Below the pieces are notes generated by a model. That model was given only the letters and a program-made list of their open reading frames with translations, did not search any database and was not told the origin of the DNA. The position numbers and the translations under genes are program-made. This document shows positions 14,301 to 25,139 of a stretch of DNA of 64,000 nt, in pieces. The DNA is from Cyprinodon diabolis (lineage: Eukaryota; Chordata; Actinopteri; Cyprinodontiformes; Cyprinodontidae). The DNA lies in the NCBI GenBank assembly GCA_030533445.1, contig CM060062.1, positions 21,221,829 to 21,285,828 of the forward strand, given 5' to 3'. Position 1 is the stretch's first letter; every line of letters begins with the position of its first letter.

Positions 14301-16423
14301 ATGGATTGGCGTTCACATGGTCGTTTGTTGCTATGGTATTATATTTCCTTTTTTAATTGATGGGCATTATGTGCTACTTGAAAAATTGGAAAATTAGGAA
14401 TCGGGTATCATAGTGCAAATTTGCTATAAATTACAAGAAAAATTCATCCTTAGCCTGTTTGCTGTGTACTTTGGTCTCAATGTTCATTTTTTTCTACACT
14501 AACCTCAACTTGGGAGCCCTTCACAAAATACATGGATTTATAAACAGATGAATTCACCCACAGGTGAGCTGTATTTACTAGAATAAATTACCTCTCTGAA
14601 GGCAATACATAATGAGGATTATATTTAGCGTTATCACAGTAAAGAGGGTTTAACACATAAAGTAAGCCTTCATTTTCCTTCAGCTTTGCAGTTCTGTACT
14701 CTGGTTTCTATTATAAAATTCCAATAAAATACATTGCTGTTTGTGGATAGTAAAATGTAAAAATATTTAATGGGTTCCAACCCTTTTGAAAAGTACTGTG
14801 GTACTAATACAACAACTCCCTACAACACAGTTCCAATTAAAACACCAAATATTCTGCCGTTTATACACTTCTCACTGCTTGAGATCTTAAACGTGTCCGT
14901 AATGTGCTGCAAACAAAGGGCCTCTATCTGTGCTGAGTTGACGTGTCACAGTAATAATCAAATAATGTTCCTTACAGCATGGTCAGGAGAGAGCAGAATA
15001 ATTACTAATAAAGCAGAAAGTTATTAAAGGACTCCAGCCTGTGAGAAAGTGTGTTGTATTGTGTTGTAAAATAGGGAATGTGCTTCAGTGTCAGGTATAA
15101 TAGTGAGCACTGTGAAACCAGAGGTGGGGGTTGGGCAGCACCGACAGCTGCTGACATCACTATAGCAATGACCCCATTCAGGTGAATCATCTTTCCTGTC
15201 TGTAAACATGGTAGAAGAACAAAAATAGACAATTCATGAGCAGAAATTAATAAAGTTATAAAACATGAATTGACGGTACATTTTTAACTATCTATTCCAA
15301 CAAATCTATTCCAACAAAGAAATTACATTTTAATAGGTGAAACCTTTTTTTTTTGTAAAAGACAAGCAGGCTTTCCTTTCAGGGAGGTTTTTTTTTTTGA
15401 TGGAGCTCATTATGTACTGAAAAAATAGGCTACAGTGTTTGCTTTCAAAACAGTCATAGCAATGCTTTTAGCTTTCTGTTGGTGCCATCTTGTGGGAGAA
15501 GGTCATAATTCAGCATTTCAATTTGAGAAGGGAATTGCTGGATGCATTGAAATCTATTTTTCAATCTTCATAATTACCAAAATCCTTAATTTCATTGTCA
15601 TTGCTGGAAAGACGGGTTTCATAAGACTGGCTTATACAACACAGCAGTGAACAAGTTCATTTTCTCACCTTTATCTTCATCTTTATCTTCTTTAATTAAC
15701 TTTTTTTGTCAGTTCAGTTTCCCATTTCCAAGTAGAAAGATATATTTTCTCTACTGTAAAAACATTAACCGTTTCCCTTTCTTTAAGTAAAAAAAAAGAG
15801 ACAGATATAACAAAAAGTTTGTACTTTAGAAAATATGTTTTTATTTTTATTTTTAAAAGGTCTTCATGAGGAGCTCTCACCTCCGTATATACTTTTTTTT
15901 TTTTTTTTTACTATGTCTTAATTTCCACTACATTGAATTACATCTAGTCTTAGGATATAGGTCTTAGGTCAGGATGCTGTCGAAAACACAAAAATATATA
16001 TAATTTCTTATCCAACCACAATAAAATGTGGTTAAGCTGCTATAGGAGGGGGGAAAAAGGCAAGCAATTACTTTGTCATAAAATCTAAAGCATGTGTATC
16101 TTTGTACTGAATCATTTGCAGGCAATTATTGAAGTTAAGGAATGTGCAACAAAACTATAATAAACTGTACCAAAGTAGAAAAGGCACATACTTTGTATGA
16201 TTCAGTTAAGTAGAGCCTGACAATTAAGTAAGCAATTGTTTAATTGAAGATCTACAGAGCATCTTGATCTATGACAAAAATAAACCAATTGGTAGATGTA
16301 TGAGATGTCATAATCACTTTATAATAGCTTTATAAATAAAAAAGAATATCTAAACGTCCATTATGCAGTTTTAAACTGTCTTGATTTCCAGATCTTCATA
16401 GAGAAGCAGCCACTGGTGTTCAG
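11341..16423. other. Gene-free stretch upstream of dclre1b
   Basis: No exon is supported. In humans AP4B1 lies head-to-head with DCLRE1B; I looked for AP4B1-like coding sequence on the - strand here and saw none. A higher-complexity block at about 13335..13560, stop-free for 61 codons on the - strand, has no recognisable domain. A 33-bp hairpin lies at 12468..12500. Confidence 0.5.
12468..12500. repeat. AT-rich hairpin, 13-bp arms, 7-base loop
   Basis: GAATTTAATTAAT at 12468..12480 is exactly inverted at 12488..12500 around GCATTGA. Low base complexity makes a chance origin possible. Confidence 0.8.
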
Positions 16424-16437
16424 CCGCTAGATGGCAG
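16424..16437 (+). promoter_or_regulatory. Candidate CTCF site
   Basis: CCGCTAGATGGCAG matches the CTCF core consensus CCRSYAGRKGGCRS at all 14 positions. It lies about 435 bp upstream of the dclre1b start codon, in the likely promoter region. It is a motif match only; occupancy is unknown. Confidence 0.45.
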
Positions 16438-16872
16438 TAATGTTTATGAAAAGCAGCAAAGCTACAGCTAGAAACAAAGCAAGGAAGATGCAAACGGGAA
16501 GAAGGCGTTGAGCATCCATTCGAAAAATGAACTGGCGGGGTAAAATGTTAGTATAGCAGCGAAAATTAAAAACTAGGCAATATGTTGAGGTTTATTTTCA
16601 GAATATCGAGCTCTGATAAGCACGACTACAAGATATAGTGTTAATGAGCGGTGGAGCTGTTTGTAGCACACGCTTTCAACAAATAGACCAATACTTTAAT
16701 ATATCTGCGTTGAATTTTTGTTTATAATGTCAACTGTGTCTTTTTTTTAAAGTAGTATCAGACTGTAACGTTTAGGTTTCGGTGTTCGAGTATATCTGAA
16801 ATGACTCTGCAAAAAATCACGTCGATAGGGAGGTCCTGCTCAGGTTTGTGATTTATAGAGAAATAATTGACC

Positions 16873-17070
16873 ATGTATGCTAATGGGAAAGTCATCCCGC
16901 ACACCCCGCTGGTTGTAGACTTTTGGCATGTAAGGAAATGTCCTGGCAGCAGACTGTTCTTCCTGACCCACATGCACAGCGACCACACGGTGGGTCTGAC
17001 CTCCACATGGAGCAACCGGCCCATCTACTGCTCCGCCATCACCGCCTCCCTGCTCAGGCTCAGACTGCAG
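16873..17070 (+). CDS. dclre1b: dclre1b coding exon 1
   Basis: Encodes residues 1-66, including the IPHTPL.VDFW start typical of Apollo and the catalytic [11 protein letters not shown] motif. It ends in phase 0 at CTGCAG followed by a GTGAGC donor. Confidence 0.95.
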
Positions 17071-20000
17071 GTGAGCCAGACTGGAAAACAAACCCTATAA
17101 TGGATGTTTAACACAGAAACTCGCATCTATTAACACCATATCCAGTTACTTAAACTAATGAAAGCCTCATTGTGGCGCCTTATTAGACTTAGACTTGGAT
17201 TTATTTATCATTTTGTTTACACAAGTGTAAAAGAAAAAGAAATTTCGTTTAGAACAGCTCTCTGGACAATTTCTTTTTTTTTTTTCAGTGCAGCCTTGAA
17301 AAATAGTAAAAAAAATATATCTATAAAAAAAAAACATTAATATAAACATATGACTCTGAATTTTCAGTACTAACATTTCAGGTTTTTTTATATATATATA
17401 ATGATAAAATATAATAAAATACAATACAAAAACCCATTTTACAAAATATTCAGCAGTCAAATGGCAGTGGGGAAGAAACTTGAGGAATCTGTTGGACCTG
17501 CATCCAATGCTTCTAAGCCTCTTCCCAGAGGAAGATTATTATTATTCAGCAAGAATAACAGCTTTAAATAACAAAAATAATGATTATGGCCTACTTCCCA
17601 TACATCATATTAATTGCAGAAACGAGTTCCATCTGCAGTAGGCCTATTAGTGTATACAAAATACATACAACTGTTTGGATAGTTTTCCCTTTTCTAGGCT
17701 CTGGGGGCTGGTCCGACAGGGAGCCAGCAGGTGAGTCCAGGCTACCATCACTGTAGAAGCTGTAACTTTATGATGAAAATTGGTGAGGACACTTGGGTGG
17801 TGGCTCATGGACCTACAGTTACACTTTCATTTGCCTAATTTTCCAAAGATGAGCTCAAACATGTATTTATTTGCTTTCCTATTATTGAGAACAGACCACA
17901 ACACACTGATATTTATATTTATAGATGTTAGAGAGATGCCATAATCACTTGCATTACAAATATAGGGCCCAAAAACATCAATGCATGGAAAAAATAATAA
18001 GAGCCGATTCCAATGCCAAAATTCATATATCATGCATCCCTAGAAGTACAATTTCAATTCCATCCAGAAAAATATGGATATTCCTCATTTTAAATATAGC
18101 ATAGCATATTTTGTTCTTGTAAACTTTGTGGTAAACTTGGAAATATATTTGATTGCATGTTGCATATCCCAGTAAATCTGTTTCCCCTTTAAATCTGCAG
18201 CTCTCCCTACTTCTCTCTGTTTAAAAAGATTTATGAACCTATTTACTAATATGATGATGCCAGAAACAAAATTTCAAGGTATGTAGAAGCTCTGCAGTCT
18301 GATTCTGTCTGTTCAATAGAAAACATGTTAATTTAGTGTTTAACTGGGAGTCATGGTCCTCTGAGAAGCCCAGATTTTTTTAACTGGTAAAGAAGCTTCT
18401 TGCATTATAATACTAACTTGTATGAACTTACAATCTGTTGCAATTTTTAGCTGAAAAAGCTCTGTATGTCTAACAAACAGATTTTTCGGTGGCATCTCTA
18501 ATTTTTTAACCAACCCGTCTCCTAACTTTTACATAAGCATCCATCGAAGTAGCTGCTGGTTAATACTCTCTGAGTGCTGCTGTGTGTCTCTCATCCAACC
18601 GCATAGCTACTCTTTACGCAGTGAAATGCAACCACAAATCAGATGTCTCAAAGCGACAGATCCGATGATGTTACACTGAGATGCGGGACACAGGAGCAGC
18701 GCGAAAGAGGAAAAAAAAAAACATGGACTCAAAACGCTCTAAACACAGTTAGCTGCACCCAACCTCTGCTGGCTCCCTGCCCCCGTCCGGCGGGGTTCCA
18801 GGCACGGTGCTGCATAATCTCGGATGATTTTGAGATTCCCCCCGGACATTTTTTTAGGTATGAAAAGTAGGACCTGTCTGGGGAAAAAGAGGCATCTGGT
18901 CACCCTATGCAGGGTGATTAGATTACTAGAGGTATTTCAAACCAAAGTTCGAATAAGTTAGTTTAAAAACTTCCATCATACTGTTTCTATGTTTGATGAT
19001 CCTTTAATTAGATGCCACAGTGACAATATTTTCCCCTATGCTGAGCTTTAAAATGATGCAGAGGGGTACTTCTTTGTCTCCTTTCTAAAAGGAAAGAAGA
19101 AATCCACTGGCTGGATTAGGGCTTAAACAATCAGATTAATTGAATAATTGATAATCAAAATAATCGTCTGTAATTTAGTAATTGATTAATCATTAACTGA
19201 AGTATAGAGACTGTAAAACTTGGCTTTAGCTGACAGAGCAACCCACTAAGAGCAGTAATTATACCAACATTGTGAAAAAAAGTAATATTCTATATCGATT
19301 TTGTATTTAAGATAAGAAAAAAAAATCTGTCAATGTGTTCTATCCAGCACTCCTCAAGTGGAACAGTTTTAGTTTCACCTGGTTTATTTGAGTAAAAAGT
19401 CTACTTTAAGGAACCTTTTGGTATCCGATTATTAATCGATTAATAGGAAAAATTATCCACAGATTAATCGATTTGCTAATAATCATTAGTTAAAGCCCTA
19501 GGCTGGATATATTTCAATTTGGAAAACATAAAAAACAGTGATATGGGTTCTGGCAATTGGCACCACTCATATTGAGGATAACTCGTTTGGCTGGCAAGCT
19601 ACAAGAAGTCGTGTGGAAGAAGCTGGGTTGTATGTAAAGCTGTTTGTTGTCCAGGATACTTATTGCTCACATAATCAATACAGCTATCTATCTCTAATTA
19701 TTACTGTAAATATTAAAAGAATGTGCTTTAATTTAAAATTGCACATTATTTTAATCACAGTTGTGGTCTTCTTCAAAACAAGTGTTTGGATTAAGTATGA
19801 CTAAATGCCCAAAAGGTTTTTTTTTTTTTTTTTTTTTTTTTAACAGCTGTCTTCTGTGATATTTACTGACCTTTTTTTCCTTCAGTGGACTGAATTGTTC
19901 CCCTTCTGTTAACGGTCTCTCTTCTTCTCTTCAGGTGAAAGAAAAATGGATCCATCCTCTAGAGCTCGGTGAGCCACACCTGCTCCCACTGGACGATATA

Positions 20001-23000
20001 GGCAAAGAGAAGCTCACCGTCACTCTGATAGATGCCAACCACTGTCCAGGAGCAGTCATGTTTCTCTTTGAGGGTTACTTTGGATCAATTCTGTACACTG
20101 GTCAGTCTTCTTTAGCACATCAATTAGATAGACTTATTCAATAACGCTCTTTTTTGTGCTGCTTGACTTAAGTTATTTTAATATATGTTTAACATTTTAA
20201 TCTTAACTTTTCAGGTGATTTCAGGTTCTCTCCTGTTATGCTTCGTGAGCCATGTTTACAGACCAACACTACTATTGACATTCTCTATTTGGACAACACA
20301 AATTGTGACCCCAACCGCATTTTGCCATCCAGACAAAAAGCCACTCAACAAATCAAAGAAATCATCCGAAGTCATCCCGATCACTCTATTGTTATAGGTA
20401 AGCTTACAGAGAAGCTTCAAAGCTGTACAGACCTGGTAAATGGCCAAGCACAAACGAATAAACTACAGTGTTATAAAAGTCTTGATATCCCTATGACTTT
20501 TGAACAATTTGTCATGTTGCAGCCTTAAACTTCTGTGTAGCATTTATCAGAATATATAAGTAGTGTCCCTTGAAAAACCTGAAATAACCCTGGATTTTGT
20601 TTTATTTATATATATATATATATATACACTATATTGCCAAAAGTATTTGCTCACCTGCCTTGACTCACATATGAGCTTAAGTGACATCCCGTTCCTAATC
20701 CATAGGGTTCAATATGACGTCGGTCCACCCTTTGCAGCTAGAACAGCTTCAACTCTTCTGGGAAGGCTGTCCACAAGGTTTAGGAGTGTGTTTATGGGAA
20801 TTTTTGACCATTCTTCCAGAAGCGCATTTGTGAGGTCGCACACTGATGTTGGACGAGAAGGCCTGGCTCTCAGTCTCCGCTCTAATTCATCCCAAAGGTG
20901 TTCTATCGGGTTGAGGTCAGGACTCTGTGCAGGCCAGTCAAGTTCATCCACACCAGACTCTGTCATCCATGTCTTTATGGACCTTGCTTTGTGCACTGGT
21001 GCACAGTCATGTTGGAAGAGGAAGGGGCCAGCTCCAAACTGTTCCCACAAAGTTGGGAGCATGGAATTGTCCAAAATGTCTTGGTATGCTGAAGCATTCA
21101 GAGTTCCTTTCACTGGAACTAAGGGGCCAAGCCCAGCTCCTGAAAAACAACCCCACACCATAATCCCCCCTCCACCAAACTTTACACTTGGCACAATGCA
21201 GTCAGACAAGTACCGTTCTCCTGGCAACCGCCAAACCCAGACCCGTCCATCAGATTGCCAGATGGAGAAGCGCGATTCGTCACTCCAGAGAACGCGTCTC
21301 CACTGCTCTAGAGTCCAGTGGCGGCGTGCTTTACACCACCGCATCCGACGCTTTGCATTGCACTTGGTTATGTATGGCTTGGATGCAGCTGCTCGACCAT
21401 GGAAACCCATTCCATGAAGCTCTCTGCGCACTGTTCTTGAGCTAATCTGAAGGCCACATGAAGTTTGGAGGTCTGTAGTGATTGACTCTGCAGAAAGTTG
21501 GCGACCTCTTCGCACTATGCGCTTCAGCATCCGCTGACCCCGCTCCGTCAGTTTACGTGGCCTACCACTTCGTGGCTGAGTTGCTGTCGTTCCCAAACAC
21601 TTCCATTTTCTTATAATACAGCTGACAGTTGACTGTGGAATATTTAGGAGCGAGGAAATTTCACGACTGGATTTGTTGCACAGGTGGCATCCTATCACAG
21701 TTCCACGCTGGAATTCACTGAGCTCCTGAGAGCGACCCATTCTTTCACAAATGTTTGTAAAAACAGTCTGCATGCCTAGGTGCTTGAATTTATACACCTG
21801 TGGCCATGGAAGTGATTGGAACACCTGATTCCAATAATTTGGATGGGTGAGCAAATACTTTTGGCAATATAGTGTATATATATACACACACACTAGTGGG
21901 TTGCTCTGTCAACTAAAGGAATGTTATACAGTCTCTATGCTCCAGTTAATGATTAATCGATTACTAAATAAGTTTATATTTACTTAAATAATCGATTCAT
22001 CTGATAAATTTTTTCAGCCCTAATATATAGGTAATTACATGCTGTTTTAGAAAAAAAAAATCATTCCCACCAGCCTTTCTAATTTTGAAGAATTCTTTTG
22101 CTACAGTGATATTTAACATAATCCAGACTGAGAAATTTAAGAACTACATTTTCACAAATCTACATGAAACGTCATGCAGAGAAATGTGATTTTAAGTGGT
22201 ATCTCACAGCATAAATAGGCTTATATACTCTCTCTACTAATATGAGAAAATTATTCCCCAAAAACTGGTCTGTTATAGTTACTTAAAGACGTAGTGGAGA
22301 ATTTTTTGCAAATTTTTGAAAAGACCCGCTCTCTCTACTTAAAAAAGAAATACACATGTACAACCCTGTACCCGCTCCCGAGAGGGGACGCCTATTAAAT
22401 GTGTGCGACAGCGTGCAAAAGCCTATTTGTCCTTGTGCACACTCACAGGAAATTTGCAATTTTGGAAAGCAAATTTTCCACCAAAACTCTAAACTTAAGG
22501 GAATAAGAAATATCAAAACATTAGGAATATGTTTAAAAGTTCCCTTTTTGTTTATATTTCAAACCTTTTTCTCATTAGTGTGCGAGAGGGCAGGCAGTTC
22601 TCCGCAGCCAGGTATTTCTTGGCTTAGGGTTAGGTGAAAATGGGGAGGAGCACGTAAGACGGCCTTACATAAACATATCACCAGAATGACAATTAGGAGG
22701 ACTGCTTATTTTGATGATGCACCCAGAAAAGGAACATCCTCCACTATACCTCTAAGGGACAAAAATAACATTTTTATTATTTAAAGTCACCTAAGATCTA
22801 GATCAGGTATCCTTAATTCCGGTCCCAGAAGTCCTGTGTCCTGCACCTTTTAGGTGTGTCGCTGTGACCTCACCTAAATCAAATGGCTGAATTACCTCTT
22901 CAGCATGCTATTAGTTCTCCACAGTCCTGCTGGACTGGAATCAATGAACCCTGAAACTTGCAGAAAGCTTAATGAATGAAATAATATTTAAAAAAAAGTT

Positions 23001-24171
23001 TAAAAAAAAAAATCTACTTTCAGTACGAATTTGATGAAACCACACTAGAATTTTCCAAACCACTGACTTGTTTTACCATCTGACAGGCGTGTATGCTTTG
23101 GGTAAGGAGACGCTGCTGGTGGAGCTAGCGATGGAGTTTAAAACCTGGGTTGAGGTGAGTGTTGAGAGAATGGAAACCATCATGGCTCTGGAGCTTCCTG
23201 ACGTCTTCACCACTGAGCCAGGGGCTGGCCGTATCCGAGCAGTGGAGCAGTCCAGAATTTGCTCTTCGGCGTTGCTTGAGTGGAACAAAAAACAACCCAC
23301 ATTGGCCATTATACCCACCAGCAGACCCCTCGTCTCCTTCCACCCTAATGTCCATGTAGTGCCCTATTCTGACCACTCTTCCTACCAAGAACTAGATGAT
23401 TTTGTCTCTGCACTGAAACCTTATTCTGTTGTGCCAATTGTGGGACGATGCCTACCTGGAGGTCTGTCTGCTCTACTGCCCCACAACAAACGCAGGGAAA
23501 TCCACATACCCGAGTCAGTCCAGCTGTACATGTTGAGACAACCGGAAAGGCAGCTCAGGTCCTCAGCATATGTTGGCCTTGGTTGCAGAAATCTCAGACC
23601 TGTTGCTCCCAGAGGAGTTGTATTTGATACTCCTGTGGAAGAATTCAGAAAATCGTATGTAGAAGCCTGGGAGGCAGAGAGCGAGGAGCAGGACGAATCT
23701 GAGGAGGTTATGGACACAGAAAGCAGCGAAACCAATTATGACTGTATTCTTATCGATCCGAGCATAAAACTCACACCTAACAGAGACGGAGAAGGAACTG
23801 ATGATCGAATGGTTTCTGAAGAATTGACGATGATGGAATCAGTGAAACTTGGTCAAATCAACAAGAGCGGCTTTGGTCCTGTAGGCACTCTGGCAAACTC
23901 CAAGTCACGCTTAAAAACCACCACTACAAGGCAACGATTTGAACACTTTCACGGCAACATTTCAGCTTCATCTGAACACAGCCCTGCTAGAGCCTCAATG
24001 ACTTCATCCAGCAGCTCCACTGGGTTATCACGGCAGTCTTTAGAGGCGCATGAAAACAACCTTTTGAAGCGTGTCCTCATGTCAGAGAACGATTTCAAGC
24101 CTAGGGGCTTGCTTTCTCGTGAATTTGTGCGCAAATTTACCCTCTCACCTCTGAAGACTGCATGTGATTAA
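16873..24171 (+). CDS. dclre1b: 5' exonuclease Apollo (SNM1B), complete gene, 4 coding exons
   Basis: Joined exons 16873..17070, 19935..20100, 20215..20397 and 23087..24171 give 543 aa (human about 532). The product is a nuclear 5'-to-3' DNA exonuclease that works at telomeres and in crosslink repair. The N-terminal metallo-beta-lactamase fold shows H33-x-H35-x-D37-H38, then NHCPGA with H102 and TGDFR with D123, the expected metal ligands. The beta-CASP part follows, including SDHSS and the VVPIVGR strand. The acidic, serine-rich C-terminal third is poorly conserved, as in the family, until F533-T-L535-S-P537, which fits the [YF]-x-L-x-P motif by which Apollo binds the TRF2 TRFH domain. The ATG has A at -3 and an in-frame TAA 9 bases upstream (16864..16866). 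All introns are GT-AG, with phases 0, 1 and 1. Introns 1 and 3 carry transposons; no lesion is seen in the coding sequence. Confidence 0.96.
17180..17540. repeat. Degenerate interspersed repeat in dclre1b intron 1 (unclassified)
   Basis: The stretch contains phrases I associate with a common but unnamed teleost repeat: TAGACTTAGACTTGGATTTA near the start, AATTTCGTTTAGAAC, and GGCAGTGGGGAAGAAACTT near 17463. Runs of A/T interrupt it. No terminal repeats or target duplication could be fixed. Confidence 0.35.
18641..18900. repeat. Interspersed repeat fragment in intron 1
   Basis: The block is more GC-rich than its surroundings and ends in a phrase common in fish repeats, CATCTGGTCACCCTATGC at about 18893..18910. 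It lacks visible terminal repeats, so class is unknown. The 75-codon open frame inside it (18643..18870) shows no domain and I do not call it a gene. Confidence 0.35.
19117..19500. mobile_element. hAT-type MITE in dclre1b intron 1
   Basis: The 384-bp element begins TAGGGCTTAAACAAT and ends in the inverted ATTAGTTAAAGCCCTA. A perfect 8-bp target duplication GGCTGGAT flanks it at 19109..19116 and 19501..19508, which assigns it to hAT. The interior is full of ATTAATCGATT-like sequence and has no coding capacity. A partial inverted copy of the same family lies in intron 3 (21893..22022). Confidence 0.88.
19817..19842. repeat. Poly-T tract
   Basis: A run of about 25 T within intron 1, some 95 bases upstream of exon 2. 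It is not the exon 2 polypyrimidine tract, which is TCTCTCTTCTTCTCTTCAG directly before 19935. Exact length is uncertain. Confidence 0.85.
19935..20100 (+). CDS. dclre1b: dclre1b coding exon 2
   Basis: Encodes residues 67-121 plus the first base of codon 122, including the [15 protein letters not shown] metal-binding motif. The acceptor is a clear pyrimidine tract ending in CAG; the donor is G|GTCAGT (phase 1). Confidence 0.95.
20215..20397 (+). CDS. dclre1b: dclre1b coding exon 3
   Basis: Completes TGDFR (fourth metal-binding motif) and continues into [10 protein letters not shown], where the beta-CASP insert starts. The upstream intron is only 114 bp. The donor is ATAG|GTAAGC, phase 1. Confidence 0.95.
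   Translation: MISGSLLLCFVSHVYRPTLLLTFSIWTTQIVTPTAFCHPDKKPLNKSKKSSEVIPITLLL
20627..21874 (-). mobile_element. Intact Tc1-like transposon in dclre1b intron 3
   Basis: The 1248-bp element has identical 29-bp terminal inverted repeats (20627..20655 and 21846..21874), each beginning CACTATATTGCC, flanked by TA target duplications at 20625..20626 and 21875..21876 inside a short TA-rich microsatellite. It carries one full-length transposase gene antisense to the host gene. The single short inverted repeat at each end (no 200-bp IR/DR arrangement) separates it from the element at 36814..38418. No damage was seen, so this is the youngest-looking transposon in the window. Confidence 0.93.
20709..21740 (-). 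CDS. Tc1/mariner-family transposase, 343 aa, uninterrupted
   Basis: DDE transposase that would cut and paste the surrounding element at TA dinucleotides. The start [12 protein letters not shown] and the length of 343 aa are normal for the family (about 340). The N-terminal third holds paired helix-turn-helix DNA-binding regions with SGRPRKLT between them. The catalytic triad is visible as D in WSDESRF, D in FQHDCAPVH and E in [13 protein letters not shown], giving DD34E spacing. The frame stays open further upstream through the terminal repeat, but MGRSQ is the family start. It is antisense to dclre1b, so dclre1b transcripts carry only its complement. Whether it is transcribed is unknown. Confidence 0.93.
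   Translation of the reverse strand: MGRSQELSEFQRGTVIGCHLCNKSSREISSLLNIPQSTVSCIIRKWKCLGTTATQPRSGRPRKLTERGQRMLKRIVRRGRQLSAESITTDLQTSCGLQISSRTVRRELHGMGFHGRAAASKPYITKCNAKRRMRWCKARRHWTLEQWRRVLWSDESRFSIWQSDGRVWVWRLPGERYLSDCIVPSVKFGGGGIMVWGCFSGAGLGPLVPVKGTLNASAYQDILDNSMLPTLWEQFGAGPFLFQHDCAPVHKARSIKTWMTESGVDELDWPAQSPDLNPIEHLWDELERRLRARPSRPTSVCDLTNALLEEWSKIPINTLLNLVDSLPRRVEAVLAAKGGPTSY
21893..22022. mobile_element. Partial, inverted copy of the intron-1 hAT MITE
   Basis: Reverse-complemented, this stretch follows the first ~135 bases of the element at 19117..19500: a TAGGGCT end, ATCGATTAATCATTAACTG, AGAGACTGTA and GACAGAGCAACCCACTA. It breaks off at the CACTAG next to the TA/CA microsatellite beside the Tc1 element; the rest of the MITE is not found on the other side of Tc1. 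Relative to copy 1 it is inverted, so the two can pair in dclre1b pre-mRNA across exons 2 and 3. Confidence 0.75.
22820..22975. repeat. Interspersed repeat fragment in intron 3
   Basis: Contains phrases typical of a widespread teleost repeat: CCTTAATTCCGGTCC, GTCCTGCACCTTTTAGGTGTG and GTCCTGCTGGACTGGAATCA. Boundaries and class are unclear. Confidence 0.4.
23087..24171 (+). CDS. dclre1b: dclre1b coding exon 4 (terminal)
   Basis: Encodes residue 183 to the stop TAA at 24169..24171: the rest of beta-CASP ([44 protein letters not shown]), an acidic linker ([11 protein letters not shown]) and a C-terminal [15 protein letters not shown] tail with the F-x-L-x-P docking motif. The acceptor is TTTTACCATCTGACAG. 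About two thirds of the protein lies in this one exon. Confidence 0.95.
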
Positions 24172-25078
24172 CAAGATGCTTAGGGTTATCTTGGTGGCTT
24201 TTTCTGTTCTTTTATTGTGAAAACTATAAAATCATTACTGCCTCTTTTTTCTTATTTTCCCTTACTGTTTGTGGTGCATTTTGATCCAGGCATTCTGCCT
24301 CCTTACTAAGAAATAGTATCAGACAGGTTGTGCTTTTACATCAGTTGTGCCAATACGTTTGTCTGATGCTTTTAATAATGTTCGCTCAGTGGGCACTGTG
24401 CACACCGCTTGGATGTTGACCAGGCATCTACTGCGTTACACTGAGAACAAGGAGACTATTTAATGAGGTTACTGCAGGGTCTGCCCTGGATTTTGTCTTG
24501 CCCCAGTATCTCGTATAATTCCCTGCATTTTGACCTTTTGGGGATCAAGCAGCTTGACTCCGTCTGAAGCGATTTTACTTTACACTCTTGCCTTGAAAAC
24601 ATGGCCAAATAACTGAAGTATGGTTTCAAATGTTGTGTGGTGTTTTGAAATTTTTTTGACCACAAACACCTTTGTTGATGTTGCTAATAGATCTACAGCA
24701 AATATCTTAGATGACAAATTAATACACAAGTAAGCTAATGTAAAGAATAGTTTGTTTTTGTCCCCATTTGATGTAAACTTTGTGCTTGTATTTGTTTCAG
24801 AGTCGAGCATTTGAGCTTAGCCTCCACATCTATCAGTGCCTGTGGCATCTAATATTTTCATTTTTTATAGTAAAAGTATTTTGCACTTATAATTAATGCT
24901 GAGGAAATGATTGCTTCTTGTCATTAACCTTTTTTTTGAGTATTTAAAAGTATGAAAAGTGCCAGATGGAGCTTATGTTTAAGTCAGATGCATGTGTTAA
25001 TCATTATATTGTTTTTCTCTACACTATCTTCTTTGACCTGAATGGTGGTTAAGATTTTTCTTTCTCCAGATGAGCTTA

Positions 25079-25084
25079 AATAAA
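25079..25084 (+). terminator. dclre1b: Candidate dclre1b poly(A) signal
   Basis: AATAAA lies about 0.9 kb after the stop codon, with further A-rich sequence and a T/G-rich stretch (GGTTTGTAGATGTTGG) just downstream. Other weaker signals are possible, so the 3' end is inferred. Confidence 0.4.
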
Positions 25085-25139
25085 AAAATAAATGAATTTA
25101 AGCAATGCAATTAAAATGGTTTGTAGATGTTGGTTTTTA

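Noticed and set aside
1..16800. AP4B1 expected head-to-head with DCLRE1B, as in mammals
   Set aside because: No AP4B1-like exon was found on the - strand upstream; the linkage seems not kept, or lies outside the window.
20563..21417. 284-codon open frame on the + strand in dclre1b intron 3
   Set aside because: It is the antisense shadow of the Tc1 transposase; it lacks any domain and spans a terminal repeat.
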